64,000 bases of DNA from positions 310,001 through 374,000 of the forward strand of contig NZ_SUKF01000003.1 in NCBI RefSeq assembly GCF_005047655.1. Reading direction: 5' to 3'. Each line of letters starts with the position of its first letter. The first letter of the stretch is position 1. Below, in pieces: positions 56,723 through 64,000 of the stretch. The notes beneath the pieces are model-generated. The model saw only the letters and a list, made by a program, of their open reading frames with translations, ran no database searches and was not told where the DNA came from. The position numbers and the translations under genes are program-made. This DNA comes from Sinimarinibacterium arenosum (GTDB lineage Bacteria; Pseudomonadota; Gammaproteobacteria; Nevskiales; Nevskiaceae).

Positions 56723-56793
56723 ACAGTCTGGTATCGGATGCGGGCTGAGGTCCGGTCATTGGCGTCCGAATGTTCGAGAGCTCGGGTTTACAG

Positions 56794-57423
56794 ATGAGTC
56801 AGAAGCGCAGTTCCAGTTCCGCACGCTGGTTGGCGGAGCACGAGGCCGACCGCTACGTCAACGATGCGCGTCGGCAGGGCTTTCGTTCGCGCGCCGTTTA
56901 CAAGCTGAAGGAGATTCAGGAGCGTGATCGCATCCTGAAATCGGGTCAGATCGTAGTAGATCTGGGTGCGGCACCGGGCGGCTGGTGCCAGTACGCTCGG
57001 CCGTTGCTGGGCGCTCGCGGGCAGATGTTTGCTCTCGATATCCTGCCGATGGATCCTGTTCCGGACGTGGATTTCATCCATGGTGACTTTCGTGAGGACT
57101 CGGTGCTGCTGCAGCTGGAATCACGGGTCGGCGACCAGATGGTTGACCTTGTATTGAGCGATATGGCCCCCAATATCAGTGGAATCGATGCCGCTGATCA
57201 GGCCGGCAGTATTTATCTTTGCGAACTGGCGCTGGAATTTGCCAAGGCGCACCTGAAGCCGCGCGGTACGTTGCTGGTCAAGGTGTTTCAGGGCGAAGGG
57301 TTCGAGGACTATGTGAAAACGGTGCGGGAAGTCTTCGAAACCGTTGCGATTCGCAAGCCCAAGGCCTCTCGTCCGCGTAGCCGGGAGGTTTATCTGCTGG
57401 CGCGTAACTTTAGTGCGGTGTAG
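56794..57423 (+). CDS. rlmE: 23S rRNA (uridine-2552-2'-O)-methyltransferase RlmE
   Basis: RlmE (RrmJ/FtsJ) methylates U2552 in the 50S A-loop. From the ATG at 56794 it has 209 residues, equal to E. coli. Motifs are GFRSRAVYKLKEIQ (catalytic Lys), VDLGAAPGGWCQYA (SAM site), VLSDMAPNISG (catalytic Asp) and LLVKVFQGEGF (catalytic Lys). An upstream ATG at 56770 would add eight residues. It precedes ftsH as in E. coli; yhbY, often between greA and rlmE, is absent. Confidence 0.96.
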   Translation: MSQKRSSSSARWLAEHEADRYVNDARRQGFRSRAVYKLKEIQERDRILKSGQIVVDLGAAPGGWCQYARPLLGARGQMFALDILPMDPVPDVDFIHGDFREDSVLLQLESRVGDQMVDLVLSDMAPNISGIDAADQAGSIYLCELALEFAKAHLKPRGTLLVKVFQGEGFEDYVKTVREVFETVAIRKPKASRPRSREVYLLARNFSAV

Positions 57424-57566
57424 TGTTCTGATTGTTTGGAGCCGGAATGCCTTCGGCGCCGAATTGGCGTGAGCCACCCGAACATCGGTGAGTGATCGCG
57501 GAATGGTTTGTCGATGGCAATCTGTAGGCGGCCGAATGACGGCAGCGCAGGATCCGAGGACTTGAA

Positions 57567-59495
57567 TTGAACGATCTGGCCAAGAATCTGTTGCTCTGGG
57601 TGGTGATACTCGTTGTTCTGATGAGTGTCTTCCAGAGCTTTTCGTCTCGGTCGCGCTCGCAGCCTGAGCTGGCGTACTCCGAGTTCATGAGTCAGGTTCA
57701 GCAGGGCAATGTCGCGGAGGTGACCATCGAAGGCTCGGTCATCCGTGGCGAAATGCGCGGTGGAACCCGGTTTCTGACCGTTAGCCCGGAAACCGACAAT
57801 CGCGCGATGGTGGGCACCCTGCTCGACAACAAGGTGAAATTCACCGGCGAGCTGCCCAAGGAAACACCGCTGCTGTTGCAGCTGCTGTTCAACGCGTTCC
57901 CAATCCTTCTGCTCATCGCGGTCTGGGTGTACTTCATGCGCCAGATGCAGGGCGGCGGTGGTGGCCGTGGCGCGATGTCGTTCGGGAAGAGCCGAGCGCG
58001 CATGCTCAATGCTGACCAGGTCAAGATCACGTTCAACGACGTTGCTGGCTGCGAGGAGGCCAAGCAGGAAGTGTCCGAGCTGGTTGACTTCCTCAAGGAT
58101 CCGGCCAAGTTTCAGAAGCTCGGCGGAAAAATTCCTCGCGGTGTGCTGATGGTCGGCTCGCCCGGTACCGGCAAGACGCTGCTGGCCAAGGCAATTGCGG
58201 GTGAGGCGGGGGTTCCGTTCTTCACGATTTCCGGTTCGGATTTCGTGGAAATGTTTGTCGGCGTCGGCGCCTCGCGTGTGCGCGACATGTTCGAGCAAGC
58301 CAAGAAGCACGCGCCCTGCATCATCTTCATCGATGAAATCGATGCCGTTGGTCGTCATCGTGGTGCCGGACTCGGCGGTGGGCATGACGAGCGCGAACAG
58401 ACGCTGAATCAGTTGCTGGTCGAGATGGATGGATTCGAAGGCAGCGAGGGCGTGATCGTCATCGCCGCTACCAATCGTCCGGACGTGCTGGATCCGGCGC
58501 TGCTGCGCCCCGGTCGGTTCGATCGCCAGGTCGTGGTGCCGCTACCGGATGTGCGCGGACGTGAGCAGATTCTCAAAGTTCACCTTCGCGCCTTGCCTCT
58601 GGCCGATAACGTCAAACCTGGAATCATTGCCCGTGCGACACCGGGCTTCTCTGGCGCCGATCTGGCCAACCTGGTTAACGAAGCGGCGCTGTTTGCGGCG
58701 CGTGCCAACAAGCGCCTGGTTGAGCATGACGACTTCGAGCGCGCCAAAGACAAGATCATGATGGGCGCCGAGCGGCGCTCAATGGTCATGTCGGAGGAAG
58801 AGAAAAAGCTGACGGCTTATCACGAGGGCGGCCACGCGATTGTGGGGCTGTCGGTGCCCGAGCATGATCCGGTCTACAAGGTCACGATCATCCCGCGCGG
58901 CCGTGCGCTGGGCGTAACCATGTTTCTGCCGGAGGAAGATCGCTACAGCTACACCAAGCAGCGTCTGAATTCGCAGATCTGCTCGCTGTTTGGTGGCCGC
59001 ATTGCCGAAGAGATCATCTTCGGGCCGGAGAAAGTGACGACCGGAGCCTCCAATGACATCGAGCGTGCGACTGAAATCGCCCGCAACATGGTCACCAAGT
59101 GGGGCTTGTCCGACAAGTTGGGACCGTTGTCGTACACTGAAAATGACGGGGAAGTCTTCCTCGGCAGATCGGTGACCCAGACCAAGAGCGTCTCAGACGA
59201 AACGGCGCACACGATTGACGTCGAAGTGCGCAAGATTATTGAATCGAATTATGCGCTTGCGCACAAGATCGTCGAAGAGAATCTGGACAAGCTTCATGCC
59301 ATGGCGGATGCCTTGCTGAAGTACGAGACGATTGACTCGGAGCAGCTGCGCCGCATCATGGCGGGCGAGGATCCGGGGCCTCCGGAGAGCTGGACCGACG
59401 ATTCCGATCGCCCGGCCGGCGGCAGTCCCCAACCGGCGGCAGATGTGGCGAGCAAAGCCGGCGGCGTGCCGCCAAAGCCGGCCAGCCAGACCTGA
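57567..59495 (+). CDS. ftsH: ATP-dependent zinc metalloprotease FtsH
   Basis: The 642-residue hexameric membrane protease degrades misfolded membrane proteins, sigma-32 and LpxC. Two N-terminal membrane helices flank a periplasmic domain. The AAA+ module has GSPGTGKT (about residues 196-203), [13 protein letters not shown], and the SRH with RPGRFDR. The zinc site is HEGGH (about 419-423). The start is a TTG with GAGGA seven bases upstream, and begins [13 protein letters not shown] as in the family. Confidence 0.97.
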   Translation: MNDLAKNLLLWVVILVVLMSVFQSFSSRSRSQPELAYSEFMSQVQQGNVAEVTIEGSVIRGEMRGGTRFLTVSPETDNRAMVGTLLDNKVKFTGELPKETPLLLQLLFNAFPILLLIAVWVYFMRQMQGGGGGRGAMSFGKSRARMLNADQVKITFNDVAGCEEAKQEVSELVDFLKDPAKFQKLGGKIPRGVLMVGSPGTGKTLLAKAIAGEAGVPFFTISGSDFVEMFVGVGASRVRDMFEQAKKHAPCIIFIDEIDAVGRHRGAGLGGGHDEREQTLNQLLVEMDGFEGSEGVIVIAATNRPDVLDPALLRPGRFDRQVVVPLPDVRGREQILKVHLRALPLADNVKPGIIARATPGFSGADLANLVNEAALFAARANKRLVEHDDFERAKDKIMMGAERRSMVMSEEEKKLTAYHEGGHAIVGLSVPEHDPVYKVTIIPRGRALGVTMFLPEEDRYSYTKQRLNSQICSLFGGRIAEEIIFGPEKVTTGASNDIERATEIARNMVTKWGLSDKLGPLSYTENDGEVFLGRSVTQTKSVSDETAHTIDVEVRKIIESNYALAHKIVEENLDKLHAMADALLKYETIDSEQLRRIMAGEDPGPPESWTDDSDRPAGGSPQPAADVASKAGGVPPKPASQT

Positions 59496-59528
59496 TCACC
59501 AGCATCGGTCTGTGACGACTACACTCTC

Positions 59529-59552
59529 GGGGCCGGCATCTGCCGGCCCCTT
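59529..59552 (+). terminator. Hairpin between ftsH and folP (possible partial terminator)
   Basis: A perfect 10-bp stem GGGGCCGGCA / TGCCGGCCCC with a 2-base connecting sequence is followed by TTATCGTATT, a weak T-run. Partial termination would reduce folP-glmM relative to ftsH. Confidence 0.6.
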
Positions 59553-59568
59553 ATCGTATTGATCGCCC

Positions 59569-60408
59569 GTGTTGCTCGCGCTGCCCACCCGTACGCTTGA
59601 TCTGAGTCGCCCCAAAGTCATGGGCATTCTCAATGTCACGCCGGATTCATTTTCCGACGGCGGCCATCATTTCGAGCTCGGTGCGGCCATCCGCCATGCG
59701 ATGCAGATGATCGACGAGGGTGCGGAGATCATCGATATCGGCGGTGAGTCGACCCGTCCTGGGAGCGCTCCGGTGTCGGTGCAACAGGAGATCGATCGGG
59801 TCATCCCTGTCATCGAGGCTCTGCGCGCGGAGTCCGGGGTGGTGATTTCGATTGACACGATGAAGCCCGCGGTGATGCGGGCGGCGTGTGCGGCTGGTGC
59901 GGAAATAGTTAACGATGTCATGGCATTGCAGGCGCCTGGGGCGCTGGATGTGGTGGCGCAATCTGGTGCTGCAGCCTGTCTGATGCATATGCAGGGGCAG
60001 CCGCAGACGATGCAGGCAAATCCGCAATACAAGGATGTACTTGCCGAGGTTCGCGAGTTTCTGGCTGAGCGCGTCGGTTGCTGCCGTGCGGCTGGAGTTG
60101 CGCCCAATCGTTTGCTGGTGGATCCGGGTATTGGATTTGGCAAATCGCTGGAGCACAACCTGCAGCTGTTATCCCATCTGGACCAAGTGTCTGAGGACGG
60201 TTGTCCGGTATTGGTCGGCGTGTCCAGAAAGTCCATGTTCGGTGCGTTATTGGAACGCGCCGTTGATGAGCGCCTGCCTGCGGGGTTGGCCGTCGCTGCG
60301 CTTGCGATTTGGCAGGGGGCGGCTATAGTGCGCGCCCACGATGTGCGCGCCACCGTTGATGCGGTGCGCTGCGCGCACGCACTTCACGTGAGGAGAGCCG
60401 TAGCTTGA
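59569..60408 (+). CDS. folP: Dihydropteroate synthase
   Basis: FolP condenses pABA with dihydropterin pyrophosphate and is the sulfonamide target. The 279-residue TIM barrel has VMGILNVTPDSFSDGG (about residues 17-32), GESTRPGS (about 60-67), IVNDVMAL and a C-terminal SRKSMFG. The start is a GTG at 59569; a following TTG is also possible. Its stop overlaps the TTG of glmM. Confidence 0.95.
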   Translation: MLLALPTRTLDLSRPKVMGILNVTPDSFSDGGHHFELGAAIRHAMQMIDEGAEIIDIGGESTRPGSAPVSVQQEIDRVIPVIEALRAESGVVISIDTMKPAVMRAACAAGAEIVNDVMALQAPGALDVVAQSGAAACLMHMQGQPQTMQANPQYKDVLAEVREFLAERVGCCRAAGVAPNRLLVDPGIGFGKSLEHNLQLLSHLDQVSEDGCPVLVGVSRKSMFGALLERAVDERLPAGLAVAALAIWQGAAIVRAHDVRATVDAVRCAHALHVRRAVA

Positions 60409-61742
60409 GTCGCAAGTATTTCGGGACTGACGGGGTGCGCGGCAGGGTCGGACAGACTCCGATGACGCCGGAGTTTGCGCTGAAGCTCGGGTGGGCCGCT
60501 GGATGCGTGCTGGGTGGCTCTGCGGGTGCAAGAGTTTTGATCGGCAAGGACACGCGTCGATCCGGATACCTGTTTGAGTCAGCGCTGGAGGCCGGATTCG
60601 CCGCCGCAGGCGTTGAATCGGACCTGCTGGGGCCGCTGCCGACGCCCGCGGTTGCTTATCTGACCCGCGCACTGCGTGCACAGGCCGGTGTCGTGATTTC
60701 GGCGTCGCATAACCCGCATTACGACAACGGGGTGAAATTTTTCGGGGCCGATGGCAGCAAGCTGGGCGACGAGCTGGAGTTGCAGATCGAATCGATGCTG
60801 GAGCAGCCGATGGTCTGCGTCGCGCCGGAGCTGCTCGGGCGCGCGAAGCGCATTGACGATTGCGGCGGGCGCTACATTGAATTCTGCAAGGGCACATTTG
60901 GCGAGCGGAGCCTCAACGGCCTTCGAATCGTGATCGACTGCGCTAATGGCGCCGCGTATAAAGTCGGGCCCGCAGTGCTGGAAGAGCTGGGCGCCGAGGT
61001 CAAGGCAATTGGCGTGGCGCCCAATGGTCTCAATATCAATCTTGATTGCGGTTCAACGCATCTGGATGCGCTGAAGCGGGCAGTGCTTGAGTTCGGTGCT
61101 GATGTCGGTATTGCGTTGGACGGCGATGCCGATCGATGCCTGATGATTGATGCCAACGGCGAACTGATTGACGGCGATCAGATTCTGTTTGTCCTGGCGC
61201 AGATCCGTCATCAGCAGGGCCTGCTGGACGCCCCTGTGGTTGGAACAGTCATGTCCAATCTTGGGTTGGAGCAGGCAATCCGAGCGCTCGGAGTCGAGTT
61301 CATTCGTGCGCAGGTCGGTGATCGCCACGTGATGGAGCAGCTCAAGCTGGTCGGCGGCACGCTGGGTGGCGAGACCTCGGGTCACACCATCTGCCTCGAC
61401 AAAACCACGACCGGTGATGGAATGGTCGCGGCGCTTCAGGTTCTGGCGGCGATGACCCGGGCGAAGCTTCCGCTGGCGCAGCTGGTGGGGGGTATGCGCA
61501 AGTTTCCGCAGGTTCTGATCAATGTTCCAATCAAAGGGCTGGCGCGCGACGTGCTTCAGCATGCCGACGTCGGTACTGCTGAGGCGGAGGTGCGCCGTCA
61601 GCTCGGCTCGCGGGGAAGAACCTTGCTGCGGGCGTCGGGAACAGAGCCGCTGATCCGGGTGATGGTGGAGGCGCAGGAGCCGGATGAGACACTGCAGGCA
61701 GCCGAGTTCTTGGCGGCGCAAGTACGCGCCGCATGTCGATAG
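60405..61742 (+). CDS. glmM: Phosphoglucosamine mutase
   Basis: Converts glucosamine-6-phosphate to glucosamine-1-phosphate for UDP-GlcNAc, murein and LPS. The 445-residue protein starts (TTG) LSRKYFGTDGVRG, with the catalytic serine in ISASHNPHYDNG (Ser about 101), metal loop DGDADR (about 241-246) and the GETSGH and RASGTEPLIRVMVE motifs. A GGAGAG ribosome binding site is placed for the TTG at 60405, which overlaps the folP stop. Confidence 0.96.
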   Translation: MSRKYFGTDGVRGRVGQTPMTPEFALKLGWAAGCVLGGSAGARVLIGKDTRRSGYLFESALEAGFAAAGVESDLLGPLPTPAVAYLTRALRAQAGVVISASHNPHYDNGVKFFGADGSKLGDELELQIESMLEQPMVCVAPELLGRAKRIDDCGGRYIEFCKGTFGERSLNGLRIVIDCANGAAYKVGPAVLEELGAEVKAIGVAPNGLNINLDCGSTHLDALKRAVLEFGADVGIALDGDADRCLMIDANGELIDGDQILFVLAQIRHQQGLLDAPVVGTVMSNLGLEQAIRALGVEFIRAQVGDRHVMEQLKLVGGTLGGETSGHTICLDKTTTGDGMVAALQVLAAMTRAKLPLAQLVGGMRKFPQVLINVPIKGLARDVLQHADVGTAEAEVRRQLGSRGRTLLRASGTEPLIRVMVEAQEPDETLQAAEFLAAQVRAACR

Positions 61743-61760
61743 ACGATAAGGGAGATCGAA

Positions 61761-62531
61761 ATGGCAAGAAGGCCGTTGGTGGCGGGAAACTGGAAAATGA
61801 ATGGCTCGCGTGACAGCAATGCGAGCTTGATGCACGACGTCGTGTTCGAGGCGCGCAACTTCCCGGACGTCGACATTCTGGTCTGCCCGCCTGCGGTGTA
61901 TATCGAATCGGTTGGCCGCATGCTCGAAGGCAGCGCGATTCAGTTGGGTGCGCAGACTCTGAGCGAGCAGGGCAAGCCTGGCGCGTTCACCGGTGAAATT
62001 CACGGTGGAATGCTGCGCGATGTGGGGTGCACCCATGTCATCGTTGGCCACTCCGAGCGTCGTGCGCTCTACGGCGAGACCAGCAACATCGTCGCTGCCA
62101 AGTTTCGTACGGCGCAGCTGTGCGGACTCGTGCCGGTGCTGTGCGTCGGTGAAACCCTAGAGCAACGCGAAGCGAATCAGACCGAGGCCGTGCTGATGGA
62201 GCAGCTCAACGCGGTCGTCAGCTTGTGCGGGATTGCGGCATTCAAGACCGCGATCATCGCCTATGAGCCTGTCTGGGCCATCGGAACCGGGCGGACGGCG
62301 ACGCCGCAGCAGGCGCAGGATGCCCACGAGTTCCTGCGTGCGCAGTTGGCAGCAAGCGATGCTAAAATTGCGAGTTCAGTGCGGATTTTGTATGGCGGCA
62401 GCGTCAAGGCGGACAATGCCGAGACGTTGTTTAAATGTGCGGATGTCGATGGCGGCCTGATTGGCGGTGCGTCGCTCAAATCCGCGGAATTCATGGCTAT
62501 TTGCGCAGCTGCGCAGATGCGGGAGAAGTGA
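61761..62531 (+). CDS. tpiA: Triosephosphate isomerase
   Basis: Interconverts DHAP and glyceraldehyde-3-phosphate. The 256-residue TIM barrel has NWKMNG with catalytic Lys12, the catalytic His in VIVGHSERR (about residues 94-102), the catalytic Glu loop AYEPVWAIGTG (about 169-179) and C-terminal YGGSVKADN and GLIGGASL. AAGGGAGA precedes the ATG. The glmM-tpiA-secG order is seen in pseudomonads and relatives. Confidence 0.97.
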   Translation: MARRPLVAGNWKMNGSRDSNASLMHDVVFEARNFPDVDILVCPPAVYIESVGRMLEGSAIQLGAQTLSEQGKPGAFTGEIHGGMLRDVGCTHVIVGHSERRALYGETSNIVAAKFRTAQLCGLVPVLCVGETLEQREANQTEAVLMEQLNAVVSLCGIAAFKTAIIAYEPVWAIGTGRTATPQQAQDAHEFLRAQLAASDAKIASSVRILYGGSVKADNAETLFKCADVDGGLIGGASLKSAEFMAICAAAQMREK

Positions 62532-62538
62532 GTCTCGT

Positions 62539-62904
62539 ATGTACACGATTCTGGTGATTGTGCAGGTGCTGGTTGCCCTTGCATTGGTGGGGCTGATTCT
62601 GATTCAGCATGGCAAGGGCGCGGACGCAGGTGCCGCGTTCGGTAGCGGCGCCTCGGGGACAGTCTTTGGTGCGCGCGGGTCGGCGAATTTTCTGTCGCGG
62701 ACTACCGGTTGGCTGGCAACGATTTTTTTTGCTGTCAGCCTCGCTCTGGCCTATCTGGTCCATGGTGAAAAAGAAGGCACTTCGGTGTTGGATACGGTGC
62801 CGGCAGCGGCCGAATTGCCGGCGCAAGCGGGTGACGCTTCGAGCGTTCCGGTCGAAATTCCGGCCGAGTCGGCGCCTGATCAGGCGCCAGTTGTTCCGGA
62901 GTAG
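62539..62904 (+). CDS. secG: Preprotein translocase subunit SecG
   Basis: SecG assists the SecYE channel. The 121-residue protein has two membrane helices (about residues 2-22 and 52-72) separated by the conserved LIQHGKGADAGAAFGSGASGTVFGARGSANFLSR loop, then an extended Ala/Pro/Glu-rich tail. The ATG at 62539 is preferred; an upstream open frame overlaps tpiA. Confidence 0.94.
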   Translation: MYTILVIVQVLVALALVGLILIQHGKGADAGAAFGSGASGTVFGARGSANFLSRTTGWLATIFFAVSLALAYLVHGEKEGTSVLDTVPAAAELPAQAGDASSVPVEIPAESAPDQAPVVPE

Positions 62905-62932
62905 AGACAAATTGATTTGCGGGCGCTAGAAT
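62904..62932 (+). promoter_or_regulatory. Promoter of tRNA-Leu
   Basis: GAGACA (62904-62909), 17 bases, TAGAAT (62927-62932), followed by a GC-rich CGCGCCCC. Such discriminators mark stringently controlled stable RNA promoters. Confidence 0.65.
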
Positions 62933-62947
62933 CGCGCCCCTTCCGAT

Positions 62948-63032
62948 GCCCACGTGGTGGAATTGGTAGACACGCTACCTTGAGGTGGTAGTGGCGAAAG
63001 TCGTGGGAGTTCGAGTCTCTCCGTGGGCACCA
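62948..63032 (+). tRNA. leuU: tRNA-Leu (anticodon GAG)
   Basis: The 85-base class II tRNA has acceptor GCCCACG/CGTGGGC, discriminator A and encoded CCA. The anticodon stem CTACC/GGTAG surrounds a loop with GAG (62982-62984). It has a long variable arm and the TTCGAGT T-loop. tRNA-Leu(GAG) downstream of secG matches leuU in E. coli. Confidence 0.96.
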
Positions 63033-63098
63033 ATGTTTGTCGCAGCGCTCGAGCGCGAAAATGTTGGTCGGAAGGTGTGGAAATAGACAGAATTTGTA

Positions 63099-63127
63099 TT
63101 GCCTATTAGAGGGTTGGCAGCTATACT
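63099..63127 (+). promoter_or_regulatory. Promoter of the initiator tRNA
   Basis: TTGCCT (63099-63104), 17 bases, TATACT (63122-63127), 14 bases before the mature tRNA. The initiator tRNA can thus be made independently of tRNA-Leu. Confidence 0.7.
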
Positions 63128-63141
63128 TTCGGTCTGTCTGG

Positions 63142-63218
63142 TGCGGGGTGGAGCAGTCTGGCAGCTCGTCGGGCTCATAACCCGAAGGTCGCAGGTTCAA
63201 ATCCTGCCCCCGCTACCA
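63142..63218 (+). tRNA. metY: Initiator tRNA-Met (anticodon CAT)
   Basis: The 77-base tRNA has anticodon CAT (63176-63178) in a stem with three G-C pairs (TCGGG/CCCGA), the initiator hallmark, and encodes CCA. Acceptor bases 1 and 72 are both U (T63142 and T63214), so the 1-72 pair is absent as expected for a formylated initiator; E. coli has C1-A72. Position between tRNA-Leu and rimP matches metY. Confidence 0.96.
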
Positions 63219-63233
63219 ATTAGTTTGGCTTCC

Positions 63234-63258
63234 AAAGGGCCCCTTGTGGGCCCTTTTT
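63234..63258 (+). terminator. Intrinsic terminator after the tRNAs
   Basis: Stem AAAGGGCCC / GGGCCCTTT with a 5-base loop and a TTTTT run, 16 bases after the initiator tRNA. Confidence 0.92.
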
Positions 63259-63296
63259 GTTGGCGATAGTGTCGCAACGGCAGGTGTAGATTCGGA

Positions 63297-63761
63297 ATGA
63301 CGGTACTGAAGGATCGATTGCAGGGCATGCTTGAACCCTTGGTGGAATCACTGGGTTACGAGCTGCTGTTGCTCGAATTCAGTCCGAGTTCCAAGAGTGG
63401 CCTGTTGCGTCTGTTCATTGATGCTCCGGCCGGCATTTCGCTCGAGGATTGCGAGCGAGTCAGCCGCGAAGTTTCGGGTCTGCTGGACGTGGAGGACCCG
63501 ATCAGTACGGCATACCGGCTGGAAGTATCGTCTCCGGGCTTCGATCGCCCGCTGGCGAAGCCGGCGCACTTTGAACGTTTCATTAATGAGCAGGCCCGTG
63601 TGCAACTGGTTGCGCCGCTGAATGGCCGTCGCCGTTTCGTGGGTTGGATTCGTGAAGTTGGAGGCGATGCCGTGACGCTGGAAACGGCGGACGGCATGGT
63701 CGAGATTCCGTTCGTGGAGATCGATCGTGCCCGGTTGGTTCCGGAATTTGATCGGGAGTAA
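63297..63761 (+). CDS. rimP: Ribosome maturation factor RimP
   Basis: RimP assists 30S maturation. The 154-residue protein has the N-terminal LVESLGYELLLLEFSPSSKSGLLRLFID, DCERVSREVSGLLDVEDPISTAYRLEVSSPGFDRPL (about residues 50-86) and a C-terminal SH3-like barrel. It starts with ATG at 63297 and is followed six bases later by nusA. Confidence 0.96.
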   Translation: MTVLKDRLQGMLEPLVESLGYELLLLEFSPSSKSGLLRLFIDAPAGISLEDCERVSREVSGLLDVEDPISTAYRLEVSSPGFDRPLAKPAHFERFINEQARVQLVAPLNGRRRFVGWIREVGGDAVTLETADGMVEIPFVEIDRARLVPEFDRE

Positions 63762-63767
63762 GAGGCC

Positions 63768-64000
63768 GTGAATAAAAACATCCTGTTGATGGTCGACGTC
63801 GTCTCCAACGAGAAAGGTGTCGAGCAGGAACTGATTTTTGAGGCGCTTGAAGCGGCTCTGGCGTCCGCTGCCAAAGAACAATACGGCGACGAGGCAGACC
63901 TTCGCGTTGCGATCGACCGCGAAACCGGAGATTACGAAACTTTTCGCCGGTGGACCGTCCTTGAGGACGATAGCGAGGATTTCGAATATCCGGAACGGCA
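63768..64000 (+). CDS. nusA: Transcription termination/antitermination factor NusA (partial)
   Basis: Only the first 77 codons are inside the window. The GTG start with AGAGG upstream gives MNKNILLMVDVVSNEKG, then EALEAALASAAKEQYGDEADLRVAIDRETGDYETFRRW, the NusA N-terminal RNA polymerase-binding domain. Cut by the right edge of the window. Confidence 0.95.
   Translation, partial: MNKNILLMVDVVSNEKGVEQELIFEALEAALASAAKEQYGDEADLRVAIDRETGDYETFRRWTVLEDDSEDFEYPER

Overview
The window is a stretch of bacterial chromosome, dense with genes and GC-rich. Gene content and order point to a gammaproteobacterium: ffh / rpsP-rimM-trmD-rplS; yoaA-tsaB; 4.5S RNA-dnaX-ybaB; carA-carB-greA-rlmE-ftsH-folP-glmM-tpiA-secG-tRNA-Leu(GAG)-tRNA-fMet-rimP-nusA. 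A member of the Nevskiales/Solimonadaceae or a nearby lineage is my best guess, but the sequence alone does not prove this. I see no rRNA operon, prophage, insertion sequence, integron or CRISPR array, so this is core chromosome with small accessory units.

Layout. 1-5.8 kb: ypjD-like gene, a metallo-beta-lactamase-fold phosphodiesterase, ffh, a TlpA-like thioredoxin and the rpsP-rimM-trmD-rplS operon with a clear terminator. 5.8-6.9 kb: a two-gene unit (SPFH membrane protein plus ribbon-helix-helix protein) with its own promoter. 7.0-10.8 kb: a TetR-regulated HlyD/ABC-2 export operon resembling the E. coli cecR-ybh system with fewer subunits. 10.8-17.8 kb: htpG behind a sigma-32-like promoter, a GT39 membrane glycosyltransferase, an NlpC/P60 lipoprotein, GST, flavodoxin, trxB and a 2-Cys peroxiredoxin.

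18-27.4 kb is a phosphate-starvation block: phoB-phoR converge on pstSCAB, phoU is divergent from pstS, and a lipoprotein and an outer-membrane porin follow. PhoB-box-like arrays of 7-bp half-sites with 11-bp periodicity lie before phoB, between pstS and phoU, and before the porin. A two-half-site version lies before a phospholipase C operon at 35.5-37.9 kb. Together these suggest a local Pho regulon for sensing, importing and scavenging phosphate.

27.4-35.4 kb: mrcB (PBP1b), a TPR lipoprotein, yoaA, tsaB, the SRP 4.5S RNA, dnaX and ybaB. 35.4-43.5 kb: phospholipase C with a small coupled lipoprotein, darP, pgm, a YqiB-like gene, an SGNH esterase, a gamma-carbonic anhydrase, sixA and rsmJ. 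43.5-45.1 kb: an SCP2 protein, an unknown 92-residue protein and two hotdog thioesterases in one tightly coupled operon. 45.1-51 kb: nudL, a MazG-like gene, degV, dapB, a GNAT gene, an M20 amidohydrolase and a radical SAM gene. 51-64 kb: carA and carB separated by a LysE/LeuE-family exporter, then the greA-to-nusA block; nusA is cut by the window edge.

Most genes are ordinary housekeeping genes. The items most worth following up are the Pho-box architecture with a detached phoU, the SPFH-RHH pair, the exporter inside carAB, the coupled thioesterase operon with its unknown small protein, the U1-U72 mismatch in the initiator tRNA, and several RNA hairpins that overlap start regions.
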